From NCBI GenBank assembly GCA_019112985.1, contig DXIG01000072.1, forward strand, positions 1-51,192: DNA of 51,192 nt, given 5' to 3'. Below are positions 17,049 through 25,890 of the stretch, piece by piece. The first letter of the stretch is position 1; each line of letters begins with the position of its first letter. This DNA comes from Candidatus Butyricicoccus stercorigallinarum (GTDB taxonomy: Bacteria; Bacillota; Clostridia; Oscillospirales; Butyricicoccaceae). A model generated the notes under the pieces. That model searched no databases. It saw nothing but the letters and a program-made list of their open reading frames with translations, and was not told where the DNA came from. The position numbers were made by a program, and so were the translations under genes.

Positions 17049-18056
17049 TCAAAGCGTCATGTGCTCGATATTGCGCTCGATTTCCCCGACGACGTCCGCC
17101 TGCACGAAATTCATCGCCTGCCTGACCGCCGAGCGGATCGCTCTGGCGTCCGACGAGCCGTGCGCCTTGAACACCGGCTTGGAAATGCCGAGGAACGGCG
17201 CGCCGCCGACCTCGCTCGTGGACAGCAGCTTTTTCAGCGCGCCCATCGCGGGCTTGACCAGCAGATACGCCAGCTTGGTACGCGCGTTGGTGAGGAACAT
17301 GGTCTTGATCTCGCCGACCAGGAAGCTGGCGACGCCCTCGACCGTCTTGAGCATGACGTTGCCCGTAAAGCCGTCGGTCACGGCGACGTCGCACGCGCCC
17401 TTGGGCACGTCGCTGCCTTCCACATTGCCCACAAAGCGGATGCGCCCCGCCTCGTCCGCCTGCCGGAGCAGCTGATAGGTCTCCTTGCGCAGCGGGTCGC
17501 CCTTGGTGTCCTCCGCGCCGTTGTTGACCAGACCAACGCGCGGACGCGCGACGCCCATGACCTTCTCCATGTAAAAGCTGCCCATGTAGGCGAATTGCAG
17601 CAGGTATTCCGGCGTGCACTCCGTGTTCGCTCCCGCGTCCACCAGCAGCACGTGCCCGTTTTTGCACGGCAGCATGGGCGGCAGCGCCGCGCGGCGGATG
17701 CCCTTGACGCGCTTGACGACCAGCGTCGCGCCGGAGAGCAGCGCGCCCGTATTGCCCGCGGAAATCATCGCGTCGCCCGCGCCGTCGCGCAGCAGGCGCA
17801 GCGCGACCGACATGGACGCATTTTTCTTCTGGCGAACCGCGGTCGCCGGGTCGTCGTGCATGTCGATGACGTCGTCCGCGTGCTGGATGGCGATGGGCAG
17901 ACCGTCCGCCTTCTCGCGCGCGAGCAGCGGGCGCAGCGCCTCTTCCCTGCCGACCAAAATGTATTCCTGTCCAAATTCGCGCGCGGCCATCACGCAGCCG
18001 GCCACCATGGCCTCCGGCGCGTTGTCGCCGCTCATCGCATCGATAATCAGTTTCAC
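17049..18056 (-). CDS. plsX: Phosphate acyltransferase PlsX
   Basis: Makes acyl-phosphate from acyl-ACP, the first step of phosphatidic acid synthesis in Gram-positive bacteria. The 335-residue sequence begins KLIIDAMSGDNAP (the family DAMGGDxAP) and contains AMISAGNTGAL, LVDAGANTECTPEYLLQFA, GLVNNGAEDTKG, GNVEGSDV and VTDGFTGNVMLKTVEG. The start is a GTG overlapping the trmFO stop as GTGA. It sits upstream of acpP, whose product supplies its substrate. Confidence 0.97.
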   Translation of the reverse strand: MKLIIDAMSGDNAPEAMVAGCVMAAREFGQEYILVGREEALRPLLAREKADGLPIAIQHADDVIDMHDDPATAVRQKKNASMSVALRLLRDGAGDAMISAGNTGALLSGATLVVKRVKGIRRAALPPMLPCKNGHVLLVDAGANTECTPEYLLQFAYMGSFYMEKVMGVARPRVGLVNNGAEDTKGDPLRKETYQLLRQADEAGRIRFVGNVEGSDVPKGACDVAVTDGFTGNVMLKTVEGVASFLVGEIKTMFLTNARTKLAYLLVKPAMGALKKLLSTSEVGGAPFLGISKPVFKAHGSSDARAIRSAVRQAMNFVQADVVGEIERNIEHMTL

Positions 18057-19378
18057 TGGACGTCCTCCTTTACTGCCCCCAACAGCTCCTCCATACAGGC
18101 CAGCGCGCGCTGGGCGATCTGCGTGTTTTTCTCGCGCTTGCCCTTGACGCGGTAGCCGAGCGGCTGGATGATGCCGAAATTGATGTTCATCGGCTGGAAT
18201 TTGACATTGGCCTCGTTCGAGACATACAGACCGAGCGCGCCGATTGCGGTCGTGTCCGGAAACGCGATCAGCGGCCGCTCCTTCAGCTCGCGCGCGAGGT
18301 TCAATCCCGCCTCAAAGCCGGAGGCCGCCGACTCGATGTAGCCCTCCACGCCGGTCATCTGCCCGGCGAAGCGGATGCGCGGCTGCGCGCGCAGGCGGAA
18401 ATGCCGGTCGAGCAGGCGCGGGGAATCGAGAAATGTGTTGCGGTGCATGACGCCGTAGCGCACAAACTCCGCGTCGTGCAGCGCGGGGATCATGGAAAAC
18501 ACGCGCTTCTGCTCGGGAAAGCGCAGGTGCGTCTGGAAGCCGACGAGATTGTACAGCGAGCCCGCCGCGTTGTCCCGGCGCAGCTGCACGACGGCATACG
18601 GGTCCTTACCCGTGCGCGGGTCGCGCAGGCCGACCGGCTTGAGCGGGCCGTACAGCAGCGTATCGTGTCCGCGCCGCCCCATGACCTCGACCGGCATACA
18701 GCCCTCAAACACCTTCTTGTCCTCAAAGCCGTGCACGGGCGCCTGCTCGGCGTCGCACAGCGCCTGCCAGAAGGCGTCGTACTGCTCGCGGTCCATCGGG
18801 CAGTTGATGTAATCCGCCGTGCCCTTGCCGTAGCGTGAGGCAAAATAGGCGTGCTCCATGTCGATCGACTCAAAGCTGACGATCGGCGCCGCCGCGTCGT
18901 AAAAATGCAGGTACTCGTGCTGCCCGATGACGCGCCGGATGTCGTCAAACAGCGCGTCTGAGGTCAGCGGGCCGGTCGCGACGATCACGTGCCCCTCGTC
19001 CGGGATGCGCGTGACCTCGCCCTCGTGCACGGTGATGTTGGGGTGCGAGCGGATGCGCGCCGTGACCCCGGCGGCAAACGCGGCGCGGTCGACGGCGAGC
19101 GCGCCGCCCGCCTCCACGCGCGTCTCGTCCGCGCAGGCGAGAATCAGGCTGCCCGCGCGGCGCAGCTCCTCCTTGAGCAGGCCGGGCGCGGTGCAGATCT
19201 CCGCGCCGCGCAGCGAATTGGAGCAGCACAGCTCCGCGAAGTCCGCAGAATGGTGGGCGGGCGTCATGCGCACCGGCTTCATCTCGTACAGATCGACGGC
19301 GATGCCGCGCCGGGCGAGCTGCCACGCCGCCTCACAGCCGGCCAGCCCCGCGCCGATGACGGTTGCGTTAGTCTGCAT
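18053..19378 (-). CDS. trmFO: Folate/FAD-dependent tRNA m5U54 methyltransferase TrmFO
   Basis: Methylates U54 of the tRNA T-loop using methylenetetrahydrofolate and FAD. The 441 residues open with the FAD-binding fold TVIGAGLAGCEAAWQLARRG, followed by YEMKPVRMTPAHHSADFAEL and CSNSLRGAEICTAPGLLKEE, which are highly specific to TrmFO. Later motifs include HEYLHFYDAAAPIV, CPMDREQYDAFW, FEGCMPVEVMGRRG and NINFGIIQPL. The ATG at 19378 overlaps the end of topA by 11 bases. A topA-trmFO pair is common in Firmicutes. Confidence 0.97.
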   Translation of the reverse strand: MQTNATVIGAGLAGCEAAWQLARRGIAVDLYEMKPVRMTPAHHSADFAELCCSNSLRGAEICTAPGLLKEELRRAGSLILACADETRVEAGGALAVDRAAFAAGVTARIRSHPNITVHEGEVTRIPDEGHVIVATGPLTSDALFDDIRRVIGQHEYLHFYDAAAPIVSFESIDMEHAYFASRYGKGTADYINCPMDREQYDAFWQALCDAEQAPVHGFEDKKVFEGCMPVEVMGRRGHDTLLYGPLKPVGLRDPRTGKDPYAVVQLRRDNAAGSLYNLVGFQTHLRFPEQKRVFSMIPALHDAEFVRYGVMHRNTFLDSPRLLDRHFRLRAQPRIRFAGQMTGVEGYIESAASGFEAGLNLARELKERPLIAFPDTTAIGALGLYVSNEANVKFQPMNINFGIIQPLGYRVKGKREKNTQIAQRALACMEELLGAVKEDVQ

Positions 19379-21743
19379 GGGCGGTTTCCTCCTCCGCTGC
19401 GGCGGCTGTCGTCTTTTTGCGCGTCGTGCGCTTTTTGGGCGTCTCACCCTCGTCCGCCTTGGCGGTCTTGCGGGCCGCCGTCTTTTTGGCGGTGGTCTTT
19501 TTGGCGGTGGTCTTTTTCGCGGCGGTCTTCTTTGCGGCCGGCTTCTTCGGCGCCTCCGCCTCGTCCGCCGCGCCGCTCTCGCCCGCCGCTGCGGCGGCCG
19601 CGGCCGCCTCCGCTTCCTTCTGCGCCTTGGTCTTGCGCGGCGTGCGCTTGCTGACAAACTTCTTGTACTCGCAGCCGTCCTTGTAGCAGACCAGATGCGT
19701 CTCGCCCGTCTCGCGGTCGTAGTGGCGGAACAGCGCGGAACCGCACTCCGGGCACTCCTCCTTGGTCGTCTTGTCCCACGTCATAAACGTGCAGTCCGGG
19801 TAGTTGCTGCAACCCAGATACGGGAAGCCGCGCTTGGACTTGCGCCCGACGATCTGCCCGCCGCACTTCGGGCAGGCGATGCCGGTCTCCTCGACGATCG
19901 GCTTGGTGAACTTGCACTCCGGATAGCCCGGGCACGCGAGGAACTTGCCAAAGCGCCCCGACTTGATGACCATCTTGCGGCCGCACTGCTCGCAGATCAC
20001 GTCGGTCTCCTCGTCGCGGATCTTGATGCGCTGTCCCTCAAGGTCCTTCTCCGCCTGCTCCAGCGCGGCCTCAAAGCCGCCGTAAAAGCGGCGCAGCACC
20101 TCGACATAGCTCATCTTGCCGCGCTCGACCTCGTCCAGCTCGTCCTCCATATGCGCGGTGAACGTGAGGTCGGCCACGGAGGTGAATTTGTCCACCAGCA
20201 GCTCGGTGACACCCTCGCCGAGCGGCGTCGGGCGCAGGCTGCGCCCCTCCTTGACGACATAGTCGCGCGCCAGAATCGTGGAGATGGTCGGCGCGTAGGT
20301 GGACGGGCGTCCGATGCCCTTCTCCTCCATCGCCTTGATGAGCGACGCCTCGGTATAGCGCGCCGGCGGCTGGGTGAAGTGCTGGGCGGGCGTCAGCTTG
20401 CGGCAGGCCAGCGCGTCGCCCTCGCCGAAATCGGGCAGCGGCTTGCCGGACGCCGTCTCGCTCTGCTTGCCGTCGTCGGTGGATTCCTCATACACGGCGG
20501 TGAAGCCGGGGAACGCCACCTTGTAGCCGCTCGCGCGGAACACATAGCCCTCGCTGAGGATATCGGCGGACACCGTGTCCAAAATCGCCTCCGACATCTG
20601 ACAGGCGACAAAGCGGCTCCACACCAGCTTATACAGCTTGTACTGCTCCTCCGTCAGGTAGGGGTGCAGGTCGTCCGGCGTCTGCGCGACGTTGGTCGGG
20701 CGGATGGCTTCGTGCGCGTCCTGCGCGCCGTTTTTCGTGCGGAACACGCGCTTTTTCTCCGGATAATAGGGCGCGCCGTAGCGCTCTAAAATAAACTGTC
20801 TGGCCGCCTCGGTCGCCTCGTCAGACAGGCGCAGCGAGTCGGTTCGCATATAGGTAATCAGACCGGTCAGACCCTGCTCGCCGATCTCGATGCCCTCGTA
20901 CAGCTGCTGCGCGACCGCCATGGCGCGGCGCGGCGACATGCCGAGCTTGCGGCTGGCCTCCTGCTGCAACGTCGAGGTGATGAACGGGGGCGCCGGGTTT
21001 TTGCGCTTTTTGCCGCGGCGCACCTTGCCGACCGTGAACGGCTTGCCGGTGACGGCGTCCACCACCGCCTGCGTCTGCGCCTCGGTTTTCAGCTCGACCT
21101 TGCCGGTGCCGTCGCCGTAAAACGACGCGGTGAACACACCGCCGCCCTGCGTGGCCAGCTCGGCCTCCAGCGACCAGTATTCCTCCGGCACGAACGCGCG
21201 GATCTCCTTCTCCCGGTCGACGACCATGCGCGTGGCGACCGACTGGACGCGCCCGGCGGACAGGCCGCGCTTGACCTTGCGCCACAGGAACGGCGACAGC
21301 TGATAGCCCACGATGCGGTCGAGAATGCGGCGCGCCTGCTGCGCGTCCACCAGATCGAGGTCGATGTCGCGCGGGTGCGCGATGCCGTCCTGCACCGCGC
21401 GCTTGGTGATCTCGTTGAACGTCACGCGCTTGGAGCGCTGGTCGCCCAGGTGCAGCAGCTCCTTGAGATGCCAGGAAATCGCCTCGCCCTCGCGGTCGGG
21501 GTCGGTCGCGAGATAGACAAAATCGCTCTCCTCCGCCGCCTCGCGCAGCTCGTTGATCAGCTTATCCTTTCCCTCAATCGGGATGTATTCCGGGTGAAAA
21601 TCGTGTTCGATATCCACGCCCATCGTCTTCGCCGGAAGGTCGCGCAGATGTCCCATCGACGCCTTGACCACATAGTCCGTGCCGAGATATTTCCCGATGG
21701 TCTTCGCCTTCGCCGGGGACTCCACAATGACAAGTTTTGACAT
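19368..21743 (-). CDS. topA: DNA topoisomerase I with a lysine/alanine-rich tail
   Basis: A type IA topoisomerase that relaxes negative supercoils. The 791-residue product starts MSKLVIVESPAKAKTIGKYL (TOPRIM). It has the metal site LATDPDREGEAISWHL, the catalytic Tyr298 in LITYMRTDSLRLS, and ASLIKAMEEKGIGRPSTYAP. The C-terminal part holds three Cys4 zinc ribbons (CEQCG...CPGYPEC; CPKCG...CSNYPDC; CPECG...CYKDGC). The last 90 or so residues are an alanine-rich stretch followed by repeats of AAKKT/TAKKT, resembling histone H1-like tails that bind DNA. AGGAGG precedes the ATG. It is 65 bases downstream of dprA. Confidence 0.97.
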   Translation of the reverse strand: MSKLVIVESPAKAKTIGKYLGTDYVVKASMGHLRDLPAKTMGVDIEHDFHPEYIPIEGKDKLINELREAAEESDFVYLATDPDREGEAISWHLKELLHLGDQRSKRVTFNEITKRAVQDGIAHPRDIDLDLVDAQQARRILDRIVGYQLSPFLWRKVKRGLSAGRVQSVATRMVVDREKEIRAFVPEEYWSLEAELATQGGGVFTASFYGDGTGKVELKTEAQTQAVVDAVTGKPFTVGKVRRGKKRKNPAPPFITSTLQQEASRKLGMSPRRAMAVAQQLYEGIEIGEQGLTGLITYMRTDSLRLSDEATEAARQFILERYGAPYYPEKKRVFRTKNGAQDAHEAIRPTNVAQTPDDLHPYLTEEQYKLYKLVWSRFVACQMSEAILDTVSADILSEGYVFRASGYKVAFPGFTAVYEESTDDGKQSETASGKPLPDFGEGDALACRKLTPAQHFTQPPARYTEASLIKAMEEKGIGRPSTYAPTISTILARDYVVKEGRSLRPTPLGEGVTELLVDKFTSVADLTFTAHMEDELDEVERGKMSYVEVLRRFYGGFEAALEQAEKDLEGQRIKIRDEETDVICEQCGRKMVIKSGRFGKFLACPGYPECKFTKPIVEETGIACPKCGGQIVGRKSKRGFPYLGCSNYPDCTFMTWDKTTKEECPECGSALFRHYDRETGETHLVCYKDGCEYKKFVSKRTPRKTKAQKEAEAAAAAAAAGESGAADEAEAPKKPAAKKTAAKKTTAKKTTAKKTAARKTAKADEGETPKKRTTRKKTTAAAAEEETAHAD

Positions 21744-21808
21744 GTCTTCCTCCTGTCGCGTGCGGCCGGCAGTCCGGCGCACGCCCTGTTTCCAAAAAAT
21801 CTATTCGA

Positions 21809-23002
21809 TCAAGTTTCTGTTGTCTGCGGCAGCTGCACATCGTCCGCCGCGCGGTAGCCCGCATCGGTGCGCGCGACATAGGCGCCGACCTCCAGCATGG
21901 TCAGCGCGGTCAGCACCTCGGACGCGGTCAGCCCCGTGCATTCCACGACGCGGTCGACCGTGTCGCTGCCGTCGCGCACAGCGCGCCACACCGCGCACTC
22001 CTGCGCCGAGCCGGTCAGCGTGCGCATCTCGCGCGGCGCTTCGGCCGCCTGCGGGCGCGCCGCCGCCAGCTTGTGCTCCGGCGGCGCGGAACGCGCCACT
22101 GGGGCGTCGGGACGTCTGTCCGCACGCACCGTGCGCTCGTAGTGCGCCAAAAGGTCCGCCGGTGTCTGCACCAGCTCCGCGCCGCCCTGCCGGATGAGCG
22201 CGTTGCAGCCCGCGCTGTTCGGCCGGTTGATGTCGCCCGGAACGGCAAACACATCGCGCCCCTGTTCGAGCGCGAGGTCGGCGGAGATCAGCGCGCCGGA
22301 TTTTTTGGGCGCTTCCACCACCAGTATGCCCCGGCTCATGCCGGTTATGATGCGGTTGCGCACCGGGAAATGGTGCCCCTTCGGCTCGGTTCCCGGCGGA
22401 TATTCGCTGATGACCGCGCCGTGCGCGACAATGTCGCGCAGCAGCGCGCGGTGCGAGGCGGGATAGCAGACGTCGACGCCGCAGCCGAGTACGGCGACCG
22501 TCTCACAGCCCGCGTCGAGCGCGGCGCGGTTGGCCGCGCCGTCGATGCCCTCCGCCATGCCGGAGACGATCAGGCAGCCGTTCTGCGCGAGCGTACCCGC
22601 GAAATAGCGCGCGGCGTGCCTGCCATACGGCGTCGCCCGGCGCGTGCCGACCACCGACACCGGCAGGCTGTCCTGCAGGTCGGGCAGCGTGCCGCGCACA
22701 TACAGCACGAGCGGCGGGTTGGCGATGCCGCGCAGCAGCGGCGGATAGCGCTCGTCCGTCAGCGTGCACACCGCGATCTGCCCGCGCACACAGCTCTGCC
22801 AGATGCGCTGCGCGTGCAAGGTGTCCTTGTCCGCCAGCGCGTCCAGACGAAGCTGGGTCAGCGAGACCGCCGCGGCGAGCTGCGCGCGCGTCGCGCGCCA
22901 GACCTCCTCCGGCGTGTCAAACGCCGCCAGCAGCCGGCGTCCGAGCGCGGAACCGGCGCCCAGCCGCTCCGCAAGCCAAATCCAATAGATCTCCGCCGTC
23001 AT
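21809..23002 (-). CDS. dprA: DNA-processing protein DprA
   Basis: Binds incoming single-stranded DNA and loads RecA during natural transformation; also widespread in bacteria not known to be competent. The 397-residue protein has an N-terminal SAM-like helical domain, then the Rossmann core with PVSVVGTRRATPYGRHAA, LIVSGMAEGIDGAANRAAL, VAVLGCGVDVCYPASH, SEYPPGTEPKGHHFPVRNRI and GALISADLALEQGRDVFAVPG. A proline/alanine-rich linker leads to a C-terminal winged-helix-like domain (VDRVVECTGLTASEVLTALT). The ATG overlaps the stop of the preceding methyltransferase gene (ATGA). Confidence 0.96.
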   Translation of the reverse strand: MTAEIYWIWLAERLGAGSALGRRLLAAFDTPEEVWRATRAQLAAAVSLTQLRLDALADKDTLHAQRIWQSCVRGQIAVCTLTDERYPPLLRGIANPPLVLYVRGTLPDLQDSLPVSVVGTRRATPYGRHAARYFAGTLAQNGCLIVSGMAEGIDGAANRAALDAGCETVAVLGCGVDVCYPASHRALLRDIVAHGAVISEYPPGTEPKGHHFPVRNRIITGMSRGILVVEAPKKSGALISADLALEQGRDVFAVPGDINRPNSAGCNALIRQGGAELVQTPADLLAHYERTVRADRRPDAPVARSAPPEHKLAAARPQAAEAPREMRTLTGSAQECAVWRAVRDGSDTVDRVVECTGLTASEVLTALTMLEVGAYVARTDAGYRAADDVQLPQTTET

Positions 23003-23787
23003 ATCGCTTCGCTCCTGCTCATTTCGTACATCAGGATGGACGCCGCCACCGAGGCGTTGAGCGACTCGGCGCGCCCCTCCATCGGAATGATCACCTGTCT
23101 GTCGCTGAGCGCGGCGGCCTTTTTGGAGATGCCGCGCCCCTCGTTGCCGATGAGCACCGCCGCGCGGCGCAGATCGACCTGTGTGACGGGCACGCTGTCC
23201 GCGCCCAGCGCCGCCGCATACAGCGGCAGACCCTGCGCGCGCAGAAACGCGGCGGCTTGTTCGATCCCCGCGGCGGCGGCCGGCAGGCGGAACACCGCCC
23301 CCATCGTCGCGCGCACGACCTTCGGCGCGGTCGGGTCGACGCAGCCCTCGCACAGAATCATGCCGTCCAGCGCGAACGCATCTGCTGTGCGCATGATTGT
23401 ACCAAGATTCCCCGGATCCTGCAACCCCTCCAGCACGATCAGGCGGCGCGCGCCGGCGAGCGACTCCAGCTGCGCGACCGGGCGGTCACAGGAAAACAGC
23501 ACGCCCTGCGGCGTCTTGACGTCGGACACCTTCGCCAGCAGCGCATGCGAACAGCGGTACAGCTTCGCCCCCTGCTGCTCGGCGCGGTGCAGCGCCTCAG
23601 TGGAAACCGGCGCGTCGTCCGCCACCAGCACCGCGTGCACCGCCGTGCCGCTGGCCAGCGCCTCCTCCAACAGCTTGCCGCCCTCGCACACCATCTCGCC
23701 GCTCTCCCGGCGGAATTTCCGGTCGAGCGTCAGGCGGGTCAGCCGCTTGATGAGCGCGTTTTCTCTGCTCTCAATCCGTATGCTCAT
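22999..23787 (-). CDS. TrmH-family (SpoU) RNA 2'-O-methyltransferase
   Basis: A 262-residue SPOUT-fold methyltransferase that probably modifies rRNA or tRNA ribose using S-adenosylmethionine. The N-terminal substrate-binding domain (KRLTRLTLDRKFRRESGEMV) is followed by the three SpoU motifs: LEGLQDPGNLGTIMRTADAF, VLIGNEGRGIS and IPMEGRAESLNASVAASIL. These are clear, but the exact target nucleotide cannot be read from the sequence. Many Clostridia have this gene upstream of pheS or near dprA. It shares ATGA overlaps with both ktrA upstream and dprA downstream. Confidence 0.92.
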   Translation of the reverse strand: MSIRIESRENALIKRLTRLTLDRKFRRESGEMVCEGGKLLEEALASGTAVHAVLVADDAPVSTEALHRAEQQGAKLYRCSHALLAKVSDVKTPQGVLFSCDRPVAQLESLAGARRLIVLEGLQDPGNLGTIMRTADAFALDGMILCEGCVDPTAPKVVRATMGAVFRLPAAAAGIEQAAAFLRAQGLPLYAAALGADSVPVTQVDLRRAAVLIGNEGRGISKKAAALSDRQVIIPMEGRAESLNASVAASILMYEMSRSEAI

Positions 23788-24431
23788 GCCTGACGCTCCA
23801 GTTTCTCGATGGTTTTGTTCTCGCCCGCCACGATGAGCACGTCCTCCGCGCGGAACACGTAGTCCGCCGGCGGCGAGATCACGACGTCCTGTCCGCCGCG
23901 CACCGCCAGAATGTTGACGGCGAAGTGCCGGCGCACGTTGATGCCCGCCAGCGTCTTGCCGATCCACGACTGCGGCAGCGGCAGCTCCACAATCGCGAAG
24001 TCCGGCGCCAGCTCGATGAAGTCGAGCGCCCGGCGGGCGGAAAGCGTGTGCGCCAGACGGCAGCCCATGTCGTATTCCGGGAAGATGACGCGGTCCGCGC
24101 CGATCAGCCGGAGGATTTTGCTGTGCTGTACGGAGCGCGCCTTGGCGACGATGTGCCGGGCGCCCAGCTCCTTGAGCATCAGCGTGACCATCACGCTGTT
24201 TTCGATGTTCGTCATGCAGACGATGACGCTGTCAAAATTGCGCACGCCGATCGAGCCGAGTACCGCCTCATCCTTCGCATCCGCGATGATGGTGTGCGTC
24301 ACCGTCTCGGCGACCGCCTGCGCCACGCTCTCGTTGTTGTCGATCGCCAGCACCTCGTGTCCGAGCGAATGCAGCTCCTCCGCGACCGCCGTGCCAAAGC
24401 GACCCAGTCCGATCACAATAAACGATTTCAT
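23784..24431 (-). CDS. ktrA: Potassium uptake regulatory subunit KtrA (TrkA family)
   Basis: The cytosolic RCK ring protein that gates a TrkH/KtrB potassium channel in response to nucleotides. The 215-residue form has one RCK_N domain (FIVIGLGRFGTAVAEEL, the GxGxxG nucleotide site; LAIDNNESVAQAVAETV) and one RCK_C domain (IVELPLPQSWIGKTLAGINV to VLIVAGENKTIEKLE). That is the KtrA layout rather than the duplicated TrkA of enterobacteria. It is intact, although the channel gene directly upstream (24440-25814) carries two disabling lesions. Confidence 0.95.
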   Translation of the reverse strand: MKSFIVIGLGRFGTAVAEELHSLGHEVLAIDNNESVAQAVAETVTHTIIADAKDEAVLGSIGVRNFDSVIVCMTNIENSVMVTLMLKELGARHIVAKARSVQHSKILRLIGADRVIFPEYDMGCRLAHTLSARRALDFIELAPDFAIVELPLPQSWIGKTLAGINVRRHFAVNILAVRGGQDVVISPPADYVFRAEDVLIVAGENKTIEKLERQA

Positions 24432-24439
24432 GCTCTCTC

Positions 24440-25814
24440 CTATCCTATCATCACGCGGCCTTCCGGATACCGGATCTTCTGTTCGCTCACGCGCCGCAAG
24501 AAGACGGCGACGCCGAGCGTCATGATGCCGACGCGTCCGAGGTACATCTCTACAATCAGCCACAGCCGGGACGCCGTGCCCAGCGTGGGCGTCAGGTTCT
24601 GCGTGCTGCCCGTCGTGCTGAACGCGGAGACCGTCTCATACAGCGCCAGCTCGATGGATACGCCGTCGCTGACGCACAGCAGCAGCGTGCCCACAAAAAT
24701 CAGCATCGCCGCCACCATGCAGACGGTCAGCGCATGCAGCACCGCGCGGTTGTCAATCCTGCGGCGGAACACCGTGATGTCGCGCTTGCCGCGCAGCACG
24801 CTCAGCGCCGCCAGCGCCAGCAGCGCCGCCGCAGTCGTCTTGATGCCGCCGCCCGTCGAACCGGGCGAGCCGCCGATAAACATGAGCAGCAGGCTGATCA
24901 GCACGGAGGCGTTGGTCAGCGCCGTCTGGTCGATGGTGACAAAGCCCGCCGTGCGGCATGTGACCGACTGGAACAGTGCCGCCAGCACGCGCTGCCCCAG
25001 CGGCAGGCCGCCCAGCGTGCGCGGGTTGCCGCTCTCCAGCAGGAAGAACAGCACCGTGCCCGCCGCCAGCAGAATGCCCGTCATGACGAGCACCAGCTTG
25101 GTATGTACCGAGAATTTTTCCCATTTGCGGTGGCGCACCAGGTCGTGCCAGACGAGAAAGCCCAGGCCGCCCATGACGATGAGCGCCATCGTCACCCCGG
25201 TGACCAGCGGGTCGTCCGCGTAGCCGGTCAGGCTGGAAAATTCCTGCTGCTCACCCATCATCAAAGCCGGAATTGCAGAACGCGGCGACCGCGTGGAAGA
25301 TGCTCTTGCCGATGCCCTTCCAGAAGCCGAACTGCGGGACAAAGCGCAGCGCCAGCAGTGCCGCGCCGATGCCCTCGGCCGCGAGCGTGAAGCGGATGAC
25401 GCCCTGGGTCAGGCGCACGATGCCCGCGATGTCGCCCACGCTGAACGAGGCGGACATCTCCAGCCGCTCGCGCACGGTGATCGTGCGCCGGGTGAGAAAC
25501 GCCACCATCGCCGCGGCCGACATGATGCCCAGGCCGCCGATCTGGAGCAGACAGAGGATGACCCCCTGCCCGAACGGCGACCAGTGCTGGCAGGTGTCCA
25601 CCACCGTCATGCCCGTGATGCAGGTCGCGGACGCCGCCGTGAACAGACAGACCATCGGGTCGGTTCAGATGCCGCCGCGCGCCGAGATGGGCAGATGCAG
25701 CAGCGCCGCGCCGGCCAGCATCATCGCCAGAAAGCCCAGCATCATCACGCGCCCCGGGCGCACGGCGCGCCGGCGCGCGACGCGCGCGTGCGGCAAGCTC
25801 TGCGGTTTCGCCAT
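24440..25814 (-). pseudogene. ktrB: Broken potassium channel subunit KtrB/TrkH
   Basis: Encodes the membrane pore of the Ktr potassium uptake system, but the frame is interrupted twice. A well-placed ATG at 25814 (AGGAGG upstream) starts MAKPQSLPHARV and a first TM segment. Codon 50 is an in-frame TGA (25665-25667), after which the same frame continues with CLFTAASATCITGMTVVDT. Near 25253-25264 a frameshift (two bases missing or one extra) puts a stop after AFCNSGFDDG. The other frame then resumes at MGEQQEFSSLTGYADDPLV and runs to the normal C-terminus. All four pore-loop motifs are still present (TCITGM, FCNSGF, TCRTAGF, FSTTGS). The restored length is about 458 residues. Sequencing error, recent decay, or a population variant are all possible. 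Confidence 0.85.
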
Positions 25815-25841
25815 CGTGTTTTCCTCCTCATGGCAAGGGGA

Positions 25842-25878
25842 AAAGCCTGAACAGCAGTCGTCGTGCCGCCCAGGCTTT
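25842..25878 (-). terminator. Weak hairpin between lysS and ktrB
   Basis: AAAGCCTG (25842-25849) pairs with CAGGCTTT (25871-25878); only four T follow on the minus strand. It may partly terminate the lysS transcript before ktrB. Confidence 0.35.
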
Positions 25879-25890
25879 GCCTGCGTTCAG

